Source of the DNA: Bacteroidales bacterium UBA6377 | GTDB lineage: Bacteria > Bacteroidota > Bacteroidia > Bacteroidales > UBA932 | DNA: 64,000 nt | NCBI GenBank assembly: GCA_002438805.1 | Contig: DJQV01000018.1 | Coordinates: forward strand, 124,001 to 188,000 | Direction: 5' to 3' | In this document: in pieces, positions 36,076 through 43,689 of the stretch | Numbering within the stretch: position 1 is the stretch's first letter | Layout of the letters: each line of letters opens with the position of its first letter | The notes under the pieces: generated by a model | The model's input: only the letters and a program-made list of their open reading frames with translations | Database searches by the model: none | What the model was told of the DNA's origin: nothing | Made by a program: the position numbers and the translations under genes

Positions 36076-36543
36076 CTACAGTTCTGTCTGGAGCACCTTT
36101 TCCGCCTGCTTTTGCCTGAACGCGTCAAGGGAGGCGCGGAGTTCAGGACTTTGGAGAGCAAGTATCGACACCGCGAAGAGGGCGGCGTTCTTGGCCCCGT
36201 TGATGGCCATCGTGGCCACAGGGACGCCGGAAGGCATCTGGACTATCGAGAGCAGCGAATCAAGCCCGTTCAAGGCGGCGCTCTTGATCGGGACCCCTAT
36301 CACAGGGAGCGGGGTCATCGCCGCAGCCATACCGGGAAGATGTGCGGCGCCGCCGGCCCCGGCAATCACGATGTCAACCCCGCGCGAGGCGGCGGAAGCC
36401 ATATACTCGCAGAAAAACCCTGGCGTGCGGTGAGCACTGATGACCTTTTTCTCGTAAGGGACGCCGAAAGCGTCGAGAGTCTCGCAGGCGGCTGACATCA
36501 CATCCCAGTCGCTCTTCGAGCCCATGATGATACTGACTTTCAT
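36076..36543 (-). CDS. purE: N5-CAIR mutase (class I PurE)
   Basis: Interconverts N5-CAIR and CAIR. The 155-residue protein starts MKVSIIMGSKSDWDVM and contains SAHRTPGFFCEYM and AGAGGAAHLPGMAAAMT, the class I PurE signatures. No purK is present in the window; it must be elsewhere or CAIR is made from AIR and bicarbonate. First gene of the leftward pur operon with a clear promoter 22 bp upstream. Confidence 0.96.
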   Translation of the reverse strand: MKVSIIMGSKSDWDVMSAACETLDAFGVPYEKKVISAHRTPGFFCEYMASAASRGVDIVIAGAGGAAHLPGMAAAMTPLPVIGVPIKSAALNGLDSLLSIVQMPSGVPVATMAINGAKNAALFAVSILALQSPELRASLDAFRQKQAEKVLQTEL

Positions 36544-36564
36544 TGCTACTTTTCTAACAAGCCA

Positions 36565-36596
36565 CAAATTTACAATTTCGCATCGTGCCCTGCAAG
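36565..36596 (-). promoter_or_regulatory. Promoter of the pur operon
   Basis: -33 CTTG (36593-36596), 20-bp spacer, -7 TAAATTTG (36565-36572, perfect). Confidence 0.7.
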
Positions 36597-36630
36597 TCAT
36601 TTTATCCTCTTTTGCTGTGTTGATAAGTTT

Positions 36631-36663
36631 TTTGGGGGCATCGGGAAAATTTGTATACCTTTG
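36631..36663 (+). promoter_or_regulatory. Promoter of the pyr operon
   Basis: -33 TTTG (36631-36634), 21-bp spacer, -7 TACCTTTG (36656-36663). Both boxes match the Bacteroidota consensus exactly. Leader about 30 nt, too short for a classic pyr attenuator. Confidence 0.8.
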
Positions 36664-36698
36664 TACGATTGCGCTGCAATCATTGAAAAATCCGCTCA

Positions 36699-37949
36699 AT
36701 GATACAGGACATTTTGCTCAGAGGCAGCGGTCCCGACATTCTGGTCAGGGACGGCATCATCTGCAGGAAAGGGTACAACCTGCAGGTCGGAGAGGGCGTC
36801 CGCATCATCGACACCACCGGCTGCCTCGTCTCTTACGGCTTCGCCGACATCCACGTACATTTCAGAGAACCGGGCTTCTCCTACAAGGAGACTATCCGCA
36901 GCGGCTCGCTCGCGGCGGCGGCAGGCGGTTACACCACGGTCTGCGCCATGCCGAACCTCGACCCCGTCCCGGACAGCCTTGAGACAATCGCCATCGAGCA
37001 GGAGATCATCGACCGCGATGCGGTAATTGAGACTCTCCCCTATGCCTCCATAACCAAAGGGCGCAAAGGTCTGGAACTCGTGGACATGGCAGAGCTCAAG
37101 GGGCATTGCGTAGCGTTCTCCGATGACGGCAGCGGGGTACAGGACGGAGAGATGATGCTCAAGGCCATGGAAGCCGCAGCACGCGAAGACGTGATCATAG
37201 CGGCCCACTGCGAAGACAACAGCCTGCTCCGTGGAGGTTACATCCACGACGGACGCTACTGCCGCGAGCACGGACACCGGGGCATCTGCTCCGAGAGCGA
37301 GTGGGGCCAGATAAAGCGCGACCTTGAACTGTGCGCGCACACAGGCTGCCGCTATCACGTCTGCCACATCTCCACGGCCGAGAGCGTGGAACTCATCCGC
37401 GAGGCCAAGAGCCGCGGAATCAGGGTCACATGCGAGACGGCACCCCACTACCTCTGCCTTTGCGAGGACGACATCCGGGAAGAAGGACGGTTCAAGATGA
37501 ACCCGCCCCTGCGCAGCGAGGCCGACCGGGCCGCCCTGCTTGAAGGCCTGCGCGACGGAACAATCGACGCGATAGCCACCGACCACGCACCCCACAGCGC
37601 CGAGGAGAAATCCCGGGGACTGGAGGGCAGCGCCATGGGCATCACCGGGCTTGAGACAGCCTTCCCGGTGCTCTACACCGACCTCGTCCGGACAGGAAAA
37701 CTCAGTCTTGACAGACTCACCGAAACCCTCTGCGCCTCACCCAGAAAGATATTCCGCCTCGGCGGCGGCAGCCTTGAGGAAGGCGCCAGGGCGGACATCA
37801 CCGTGATCGACCTCAACTCCAAGTACTTGATAGACAGTTCCAGATTCCTCTCCATGGGGCATTCCACCCCGTTTGAAGGAAAGGAGGTCTATGGAAAAGT
37901 GAAACTTACCCTCAAAGACGGGGAAACCGTATATTCATGCAAAAACTGA
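36699..37949 (+). CDS. pyrC: Dihydroorotase
   Basis: Cyclises carbamoyl-aspartate to dihydroorotate. This 416-residue class I zinc amidohydrolase has the metal motif ADIHVHFREPGFSYKE (near 50), then AAHCEDNSL, HVCHISTAESVELI, and the catalytic Asp in IDAIATDHAPHSAEEK (near 295). First gene of the pyr operon; its end overlaps pyrK by 13 nt. Confidence 0.96.
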   Translation: MIQDILLRGSGPDILVRDGIICRKGYNLQVGEGVRIIDTTGCLVSYGFADIHVHFREPGFSYKETIRSGSLAAAAGGYTTVCAMPNLDPVPDSLETIAIEQEIIDRDAVIETLPYASITKGRKGLELVDMAELKGHCVAFSDDGSGVQDGEMMLKAMEAAAREDVIIAAHCEDNSLLRGGYIHDGRYCREHGHRGICSESEWGQIKRDLELCAHTGCRYHVCHISTAESVELIREAKSRGIRVTCETAPHYLCLCEDDIREEGRFKMNPPLRSEADRAALLEGLRDGTIDAIATDHAPHSAEEKSRGLEGSAMGITGLETAFPVLYTDLVRTGKLSLDRLTETLCASPRKIFRLGGGSLEEGARADITVIDLNSKYLIDSSRFLSMGHSTPFEGKEVYGKVKLTLKDGETVYSCKN

Positions 37950-38674
37950 GATTCACCATACAATCCAACACTCCCGTGGCACGGGACACGTTCCGCATGC
38001 AGCTCAGCTGCCCGGAGATGGATCCCTGCCGGAGCGGGCAGTTCGTGGACATAGCCCTGGACGGGTTCTTCCTGCGGAGGCCGATATCAGTCTGCGACTG
38101 CGGCCCGGGGAGCCTGACCCTGCTCTACAAGACGGTGGGCAGCGGAACCATGATGCTGTCCAGGATGCAGCCCGGAGACACGCTTGAACTGCTCTGCGGC
38201 CTGGGGCACGGGTTCACACCCGAATCCTGCCGCTCCAAGGCACTGCTTGCGGGAGGAGGGATAGGTGCGGCACCGTTGTACCTTCTCGCCAAGGAACTTC
38301 TCGCCGCAGGCAGGCAGGTCAGTATTTTCCTCGGGTTCAACAGGGCAGATGAGATTGTGCTGCAGGATGAATTCAACGCTCTAGGAATCAAGCCATTCAT
38401 CGCCACCATGGACGGGAGCAAAGGCACCAAAGGCTTCGTGACAGACGCCATCCGGGAAGCAAAACCGGAACACGACTTCTTCTACACCTGCGGACCGATG
38501 AAGATGATGCAGGCAGTCTGCGGAACTCTCGATTGCGGCGGCGAGGCGAGCCTCGAAGAAAGGATGGGCTGCGGGGCCGGATTCTGCTACGGATGCAGCT
38601 GCCACACCGCGGTAGGGGCAAAGAGAATCTGCAAGGACGGGCCGGTGTTCAAAAAAGAAGACATAATATGGTAA
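37937..38674 (+). CDS. pyrK: Dihydroorotate dehydrogenase electron-transfer subunit
   Basis: FAD and 2Fe-2S subunit that passes electrons from PyrD to NAD+. The 245-residue protein has an FNR-like fold: FAD site FFLRRPISVCD, then GGGIGAAPLYLLA for NAD(H). The four-Cys iron-sulfur loop is in RMGCGAGFCYGCSCHTAV with a last Cys in RICKDGP. It overlaps pyrC by 13 nt and pyrD by 7 nt, which fits stoichiometric complex formation. Confidence 0.95.
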   Translation: MQKLRFTIQSNTPVARDTFRMQLSCPEMDPCRSGQFVDIALDGFFLRRPISVCDCGPGSLTLLYKTVGSGTMMLSRMQPGDTLELLCGLGHGFTPESCRSKALLAGGGIGAAPLYLLAKELLAAGRQVSIFLGFNRADEIVLQDEFNALGIKPFIATMDGSKGTKGFVTDAIREAKPEHDFFYTCGPMKMMQAVCGTLDCGGEASLEERMGCGAGFCYGCSCHTAVGAKRICKDGPVFKKEDIIW

Positions 38675-39579
38675 GGGATCTTTCAGTCAACCTCTGCGGA
38701 ATCAGGCTCGACAACCCTGTAATCCCGGCCAGCGGGACTTTCGGCTTCGGGCTGGAAATGGCGGACGCTTTCGATCTCAATGTGCTCGGCGGCATCAGCC
38801 TCAAGGGCACCACAGAGCAGCCGCGCTTCGGAAATCCGACCCCGCGCATAGCCGAATGCCCTGACGGGATGATCAACTCCGTAGGGCTCCAGAATCCGGG
38901 GATCGACATCCTCGTGCACGAAAAAGTCCCTGCGCTAAGGAAGATATACCACAAGGCCGTGATCGCCAACATAAGCGGCTTCTCCATAGAAGAATACGCG
39001 CGCAACTGCGCCAAGGCCGACTCCTGTCCGGGGATTGACATCATAGAAGTCAACGTCTCCTGCCCCAACGTGCACAACGGAGGGATGGCCTTCGGGACCT
39101 GCGCCTCTGCGGCAGCCCAAGTGACTGCGGCAGTCAAGGCGGTCTGCAGCAAGCCTGTATTCATCAAACTCAGCCCCAACGTGACTGACATAGTGGAGAT
39201 CGCCCGCGCCTGCGAGGACTCCGGAGCGGACGGGCTGACCCTCATCAACACCCTGCTCGGCATGAGGATAGACATACACCGGCGCAGGCCTGTGGTGGCC
39301 GCCGGGATGGGCGGGTTCTCCGGCAGGGCCGTGTTCCCCGTGGCGCTGAGAATGGTTTATCAAGTAAGCAAGGCTTGCCACATACCGGTAATGGGCTGCG
39401 GCGGCGTGGCCAGCGCGGAGGACGTGGTGGAGATGATGATGGCCGGGGCCACGGCTGTGCAGGTCGGAGCGGAGAACATCCGCAACCCTTACGCTTGTCC
39501 CGAAATCATAGCGGCGCTCCCGGGGGTCATGGAAAATCTCGGAATAGAAAAATTGTCAGAAATACAAGGAATAATATAA
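38668..39579 (+). CDS. pyrD: Dihydroorotate dehydrogenase, class 1B catalytic subunit
   Basis: Oxidises dihydroorotate to orotate using FMN, with electrons leaving through PyrK. The 303-residue protein from the ATG at 38668 (MVRDLSVNLCGIRLDNPVI) has the nucleophilic Cys in IIEVNVSCPNVHNGG (near 130). The FMN site is in MGCGGVASAEDVVEMMMAGA. The start overlaps the pyrK stop (ATGGTAA). The frame opens 45 codons earlier, but that stretch belongs to pyrK. Confidence 0.96.
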   Translation: MVRDLSVNLCGIRLDNPVIPASGTFGFGLEMADAFDLNVLGGISLKGTTEQPRFGNPTPRIAECPDGMINSVGLQNPGIDILVHEKVPALRKIYHKAVIANISGFSIEEYARNCAKADSCPGIDIIEVNVSCPNVHNGGMAFGTCASAAAQVTAAVKAVCSKPVFIKLSPNVTDIVEIARACEDSGADGLTLINTLLGMRIDIHRRRPVVAAGMGGFSGRAVFPVALRMVYQVSKACHIPVMGCGGVASAEDVVEMMMAGATAVQVGAENIRNPYACPEIIAALPGVMENLGIEKLSEIQGII

Positions 39580-39580
39580 G

Positions 39581-40285
39581 ATGGCAAAAGACGTGATCAT
39601 AGCCTGCGACTTCAGCGGCAGGAAAGAGACGATGGACTTCCTCTCCCTCTTCGGAGACGGAGAGAGGCCGTTCGTCAAGATAGGCATGGAACTCTTCTAC
39701 AGCGAGGGCCCGCAGATTGTAAGGGACATACGCAAGCGCGGACACAGGATTTTCCTGGATCTCAAACTCCACGACATCCCCAACACCGTAAGGAAAGCCT
39801 GCCGTGTGCTTTCGGGGCTGGATGTGGACATGTGCAACGTACACGCCGCCGGCACCATAGAGATGATGCGGGCCGGACTGGAGGGCCTCACACGCCCGGA
39901 CGGAAGCCGTCCGCTGCTCATAGCGGTCACCCAGCTCACCTCCACAAGCGAAGAGCGGATGCGCCGCGAACTGCTCATAGATGCACCGATCAACGATGTC
40001 ATCGTCCACTATGCCTCCAACGCGCGTGAAGCCGGGCTGGACGGGGTCGTATGCTCCCCTCTTGAGGCCGGTATGGTCAAAAGCGCCTGCGGGCAGAGTT
40101 TTCTCACCGTCACCCCGGGAGTGAGGTTCGCCGACTCCTCAGCCGATGACCAGTCACGTATCACCACCCCTGCCAGAGCCAGGGAGATCGGCTCCGACTA
40201 CATAGTGGTGGGCCGTCCAGTCACCGCAGCCGCAGATCCCGTGGCAGCATACAGAAGATGTGTAAAAGAATTTCTGAACAAGTAA
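39581..40285 (+). CDS. pyrF: Orotidine 5'-phosphate decarboxylase
   Basis: Makes UMP from OMP. This 234-residue short-form enzyme has IIACDFSG (first catalytic Asp), FVKIGMELFY, and the catalytic Lys/Asp array IFLDLKLHDIPNTV. The phosphate loop is TPGVRF near 185, followed by DYIVVGRPV. It begins 1 bp after pyrD. Confidence 0.96.
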   Translation: MAKDVIIACDFSGRKETMDFLSLFGDGERPFVKIGMELFYSEGPQIVRDIRKRGHRIFLDLKLHDIPNTVRKACRVLSGLDVDMCNVHAAGTIEMMRAGLEGLTRPDGSRPLLIAVTQLTSTSEERMRRELLIDAPINDVIVHYASNAREAGLDGVVCSPLEAGMVKSACGQSFLTVTPGVRFADSSADDQSRITTPARAREIGSDYIVVGRPVTAAADPVAAYRRCVKEFLNK

Positions 40286-40291
40286 TCGAAT

Positions 40292-40900
40292 ATGGAGAGA
40301 ATCATCGCAAAGGAGCTCCTTTCAATAGGGGCAGTATTCCTCCGCCCGGAGGAACCGTTCACATGGGCCAGCGGCATCAAGAGCCCTATCTATTGTGACA
40401 ACCGTCTGACCCTCTCCGCCCCGGAGGTGAGACAGAAAATCGAGGTCGGGCTGGCCACTCTCGTGATGAAACATTACCCTGAGTGCCAGATGCTTATGGG
40501 CACCTCCACGGCCGGCATAGCCCACGCTGCCATCACAGCCTCCATCCTCGGACTTCCAATGGGATATGTACGCGGCGAGGCCAAAGACCACGGACGCGGC
40601 AACCGCATAGAGGGCAAGATGGACAAGGGTACAAAAGTGGTGGTCATCGAGGATCTCATCTCCACCGGCGGCAGCTGCATCGATGTCGTGGAGGCGCTCC
40701 GGGAAGAAGGGGCGGAAGTGCTCGGCATCGCCAGCATCTTCACCTACGGCATCAAGAAAGGACTCATGAGGATAGCCGACGCGCGGACAGTCAACTACTC
40801 CCTGAGCAACCTCGACACCCTTGTGGAAGTCGCCGCTGAAGAAGGCTACATCGCCCCGGAATGGAAGAACAAGATAATTGAATTCAGAGACAGCTTATGA
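40292..40900 (+). CDS. pyrE: Orotate phosphoribosyltransferase
   Basis: Joins orotate and PRPP to give OMP. The 202-residue protein contains FTWASGIKSPIYCDNR and the catalytic loop YVRGEAKDHGRGNRIEG. The PRPP motif is VVVIEDLISTGGS near 117. It ends with a 4-nt ATGA overlap with pyrB. Confidence 0.96.
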   Translation: MERIIAKELLSIGAVFLRPEEPFTWASGIKSPIYCDNRLTLSAPEVRQKIEVGLATLVMKHYPECQMLMGTSTAGIAHAAITASILGLPMGYVRGEAKDHGRGNRIEGKMDKGTKVVVIEDLISTGGSCIDVVEALREEGAEVLGIASIFTYGIKKGLMRIADARTVNYSLSNLDTLVEVAAEEGYIAPEWKNKIIEFRDSL

Positions 40901-41973
40901 AGCACCTTATAGACCCGATGGACCTCACACGTGAGGAGACAGACCAGATAATCGCCCTTGCGGAGGACATAATCAAGGACAGGACCAAATACCAGGATCT
41001 CATGGCGCACCGCAAACTCGCCACCCTCTTCTACGAGCCGAGCACACGCACGCGCCTGAGCTTCACCTCTGCGATGATGGAGTTGGGAGGTAATGTCCTC
41101 GGCTTCTCCGATGCCAAGAGTTCTTCAGTCAGCAAGGGCGAGACAGTGCAGGACACCATACGCGTGGTCGGATGCTTCGCCGACATCATAGCGATGCGTC
41201 ACCATCTGGAGGGAGCGCCGCTCGTGGCCGCTGAAGTGGCCAAGGTGCCGATCATCAATGCCGGGGACGGCAGCCACAGCCACCCTACACAGACGCTCAC
41301 GGATCTTCTGACCATCAAGCGCGAACTCGGACGGATAGACGGGATCACCATCGGCTTCTGCGGAGACCTTCGCTTCGGGCGCACTGTGCACTCCCTCATC
41401 AAGGCCCTTTCCCGCTACAAGGATGTCAGGGTCGTGCTGATCGCCCCAGACGAACTCAGGCTTCCTGACTACATCAAACAGGACGTCTGCGACAGCAAGG
41501 GCATAGAATACAAGGAGACCGGCAATCTGGACGAAGTTCTTCCGGAGCTCGATGTGCTCTACATGACGAGAGTCCAGAAGGAGCGGTTCCTGGACGAGGA
41601 CGAGTTCGACAGGGTCAAGGACAGCTTCGTGCTGGACGCGAGGAGAATGTCACTCGCCAAGGAGAAGATGGCCGTGCTGCACCCTCTCCCGAGGGTCAAC
41701 GAGATCCTCACCGAAGTGGATGCCGACCCGCGCGCCGCTTATTTCCGCCAGGTGGAGAACGGCAAATTCGTCCGCATGGCTCTGATATGCAAGTTGCTTG
41801 AGTGGAAAGACGACAGCAGCCATACCATGCCTCAGGAAGAGTGGCTGACCGACCCGTCACTGCACTGCAGCAATCCTAAGTGCATCTGCAACAACGAGAA
41901 AGTCGAACCGCGCTTCAAACGCACCACCGGCCGGGTGACCCGCTGCTGGTACTGTGACGCCAAGGTGCGGTAA
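40897..41973 (+). CDS. pyrB: Aspartate carbamoyltransferase fused to a PyrI-type zinc domain
   Basis: Catalytic chain that makes carbamoyl-aspartate; 358 residues against about 310 for a normal PyrB. The catalytic part has FYEPSTRTRLSFTSAMMELG (carbamoyl-phosphate site), MRHHLEGAP, DGSHSHPTQTLTDLL, MTRVQKERF and HPLPRVNEI. From about 310 an added tail contains C324-x4-C329-x20-C350-x2-C353 (CSNPKC, CWYC). This spacing matches the zinc site of E. coli PyrI (Cys 109, 114, 138, 141), but the allosteric nucleotide domain is missing. No separate pyrI is in the window. Confidence 0.93.
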   Translation: MKHLIDPMDLTREETDQIIALAEDIIKDRTKYQDLMAHRKLATLFYEPSTRTRLSFTSAMMELGGNVLGFSDAKSSSVSKGETVQDTIRVVGCFADIIAMRHHLEGAPLVAAEVAKVPIINAGDGSHSHPTQTLTDLLTIKRELGRIDGITIGFCGDLRFGRTVHSLIKALSRYKDVRVVLIAPDELRLPDYIKQDVCDSKGIEYKETGNLDEVLPELDVLYMTRVQKERFLDEDEFDRVKDSFVLDARRMSLAKEKMAVLHPLPRVNEILTEVDADPRAAYFRQVENGKFVRMALICKLLEWKDDSSHTMPQEEWLTDPSLHCSNPKCICNNEKVEPRFKRTTGRVTRCWYCDAKVR

Positions 41974-41989
41974 AAGCCAACTGGCCATA

Positions 41990-43162
41990 TCAATACAGGA
42001 ATCCGAACATCCACAGCGGCACTTGGTTATCGAACACATACTCAATTGAATCCTTGACCACATAGGCGTCTTTCAGATTGGATATCTGTTTCTTTCCCTT
42101 GCTGCGCCCACCGACCTCGAAAGTCTTTCCGTCAATCTCAAAATCTGATACGGGGGACTCTACAGTATCATATTTCTGTCTGGTCCAACAATAAAATATA
42201 GTCTCCCGGGCATTACCCGTTTCCGGATTTTCACCTGAAAGGACATACGACATGTTGGAATTGTGGAGATAAATCTTGTCCATCTTGCGAAGAACGGCAT
42301 CCCCATTGGCTTTCATACGGAGGACAGAGACAAGTTCGGCTTTTTCCAGATACTCCAGATACCTTGGAAGTTCGTCACGGCTCAATTCCAAGTCTCTGGC
42401 CATATCCGAGAAATTAATCTTGACCGGGACGCTCTTGGAGATGTAGTACATGAACTTCTTGAGTTTCTGTGTGGCAGCGATGGTCATTCTGGCGTACTGG
42501 GGAATGTCAACCTCAATGGTCGTGTTGATGACTTGCCGCATGCGAGTTTCGAATTCGGGCTCCTGAAAGAAGGGGTAGCAGCCTTTTTTCATATAGTCGC
42601 CGAAGTATTTCAGCGGTCTCTCGGTCCCATAAGGGAAATCCACTTTTCCTCGCAGCACCTCTTCCAGACTGGCCGATTTCAAAGACCAGCCATTACGCAG
42701 GTTCAGGTACTCACGGAATGACCATACAGGAAGATGGTACTCAATGACTCGGCGGCTTAGATCAGCACCCCCTTCTTTGAGGTCCAGCAGGGAACTGCCG
42801 GAATATACGACATGCAGCAGCGGCAGACTGTCGTATATATTCTTGACCTCCCGGCTCCAGCCAGGATATTTATGGATTTCATCTATATACAGGTATTTCC
42901 CGCCACGGGCGAAGAAATTTCTGGCAGTATCAAGAAGGGTATGGGCGCTGAAATATATGTCATCAGCAATCACGTAAAGTGATTCATCCCTGTTTCCTGC
43001 CCTTCTGATGTGCTGTAAGATAAGAGTGGATTTACCGACTCCTTTTTGACCGAGTATACCTAAGACGCGGACATCCCAATTTATGGTGTCATGCTGCGCC
43101 CGGAAGAAGTTCATCGGAGTCAGTTCCAGAAGTTGATTGAATTGTTCATAAAGTGCCTGCAT
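41990..43162 (-). CDS. AAA_14-type ATPase with C-terminal DUF4143/nuclease-like domain
   Basis: A 390-residue protein with P-loop GILGQKGVGKST (about 36-46) and Walker B KYLYIDEIHKYPGW. The sensor HVVYSGSSLLDLKEGGADLSRR and a winged-helix region (LSRDELPRYLEYLEKAELV) follow. The C-terminus FEIDGKTFEVGGRSKGKKQI is a PD-(D/E)XK-like site as in DUF4143 proteins. Third P-loop ATPase-nuclease type in the window, unrelated in sequence to the other two. It is convergent with pyrB (16 bp) and is AT-richer by eye than the pyr genes. Function unknown. Confidence 0.85.
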   Translation of the reverse strand: MQALYEQFNQLLELTPMNFFRAQHDTINWDVRVLGILGQKGVGKSTLILQHIRRAGNRDESLYVIADDIYFSAHTLLDTARNFFARGGKYLYIDEIHKYPGWSREVKNIYDSLPLLHVVYSGSSLLDLKEGGADLSRRVIEYHLPVWSFREYLNLRNGWSLKSASLEEVLRGKVDFPYGTERPLKYFGDYMKKGCYPFFQEPEFETRMRQVINTTIEVDIPQYARMTIAATQKLKKFMYYISKSVPVKINFSDMARDLELSRDELPRYLEYLEKAELVSVLRMKANGDAVLRKMDKIYLHNSNMSYVLSGENPETGNARETIFYCWTRQKYDTVESPVSDFEIDGKTFEVGGRSKGKKQISNLKDAYVVKDSIEYVFDNQVPLWMFGFLY

Positions 43163-43187
43163 GATATATTGCGGTGTTTATCCGGCA

Positions 43188-43195
43188 CAAATATA
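43188..43195 (-). promoter_or_regulatory. -7 box of the DUF4143-type ATPase
   Basis: TATATTTG on the minus strand, perfect, 25 bp before the start. No -33 found. The region 43196-43401 beyond it holds a small stem (CTGCGGA/TCCGCAG, near 43235-43254) and no gene. Confidence 0.5.
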
Positions 43196-43401
43196 AGAAA
43201 ATTGCTGAACTTTACATGCAACTTTCAGAGAAAACTGCGGAGTTTTATCCGCAGATAGACATCGTTATTGCAAGGTGTGGTGTACAGCAGAAAGGCGTTT
43301 TCTGTACGGCGGAAGATCCGGGTACAGGTTAGAGTGGAATAGTTGGAAAACGCTATAACCCGGCTTATAAAACGTTGTCCTGTCGCATTTTGTGGCGCAG
43401 G

Positions 43402-43665
43402 TTATAGGGTGAAAGCCGAGGATAGGCTAGAACCTAGTATTCCCGAGGAAAACAGACAATCCCACGGGACAACGAGTCCGTCGGACGTTGTCATAGCCCT
43501 GTCACCGGCGTAGATGACGGACTTCTTTGTGCTGTCCGCCCCCGAGAGAGAGCCCCAGAAATTCAGCCCCTTGAAGAAATCACGAGAAAATGTGGCTCCG
43601 GACTTTATCTCATAGCCGGACTGACGCGGGCCGGTCAATGTGACAAATGGGCATTCTGCTGACAT
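43402..43665 (-). pseudogene. Internally deleted DUF4143-type ATPase fossil
   Basis: An 87-residue open frame that reads CPFVTLTGPRQSG and then, with no gap, YEIKSGATFSRDFFKGLNFW. In full-length AAA_14/DUF4143 ATPases these two segments are the P-loop start (GPRQSGKTT) and the C-terminal nuclease-like site (EIKSGxTF), about 300 residues apart. The middle of the gene, including the P-loop lysine, is gone and the frame was kept. The first 15-20 residues are also missing. It lies 24 bp downstream of the MBOAT gene. It is probably non-functional. Confidence 0.75.
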
Positions 43666-43689
43666 CTGACTATCACCATCAATAATTGC

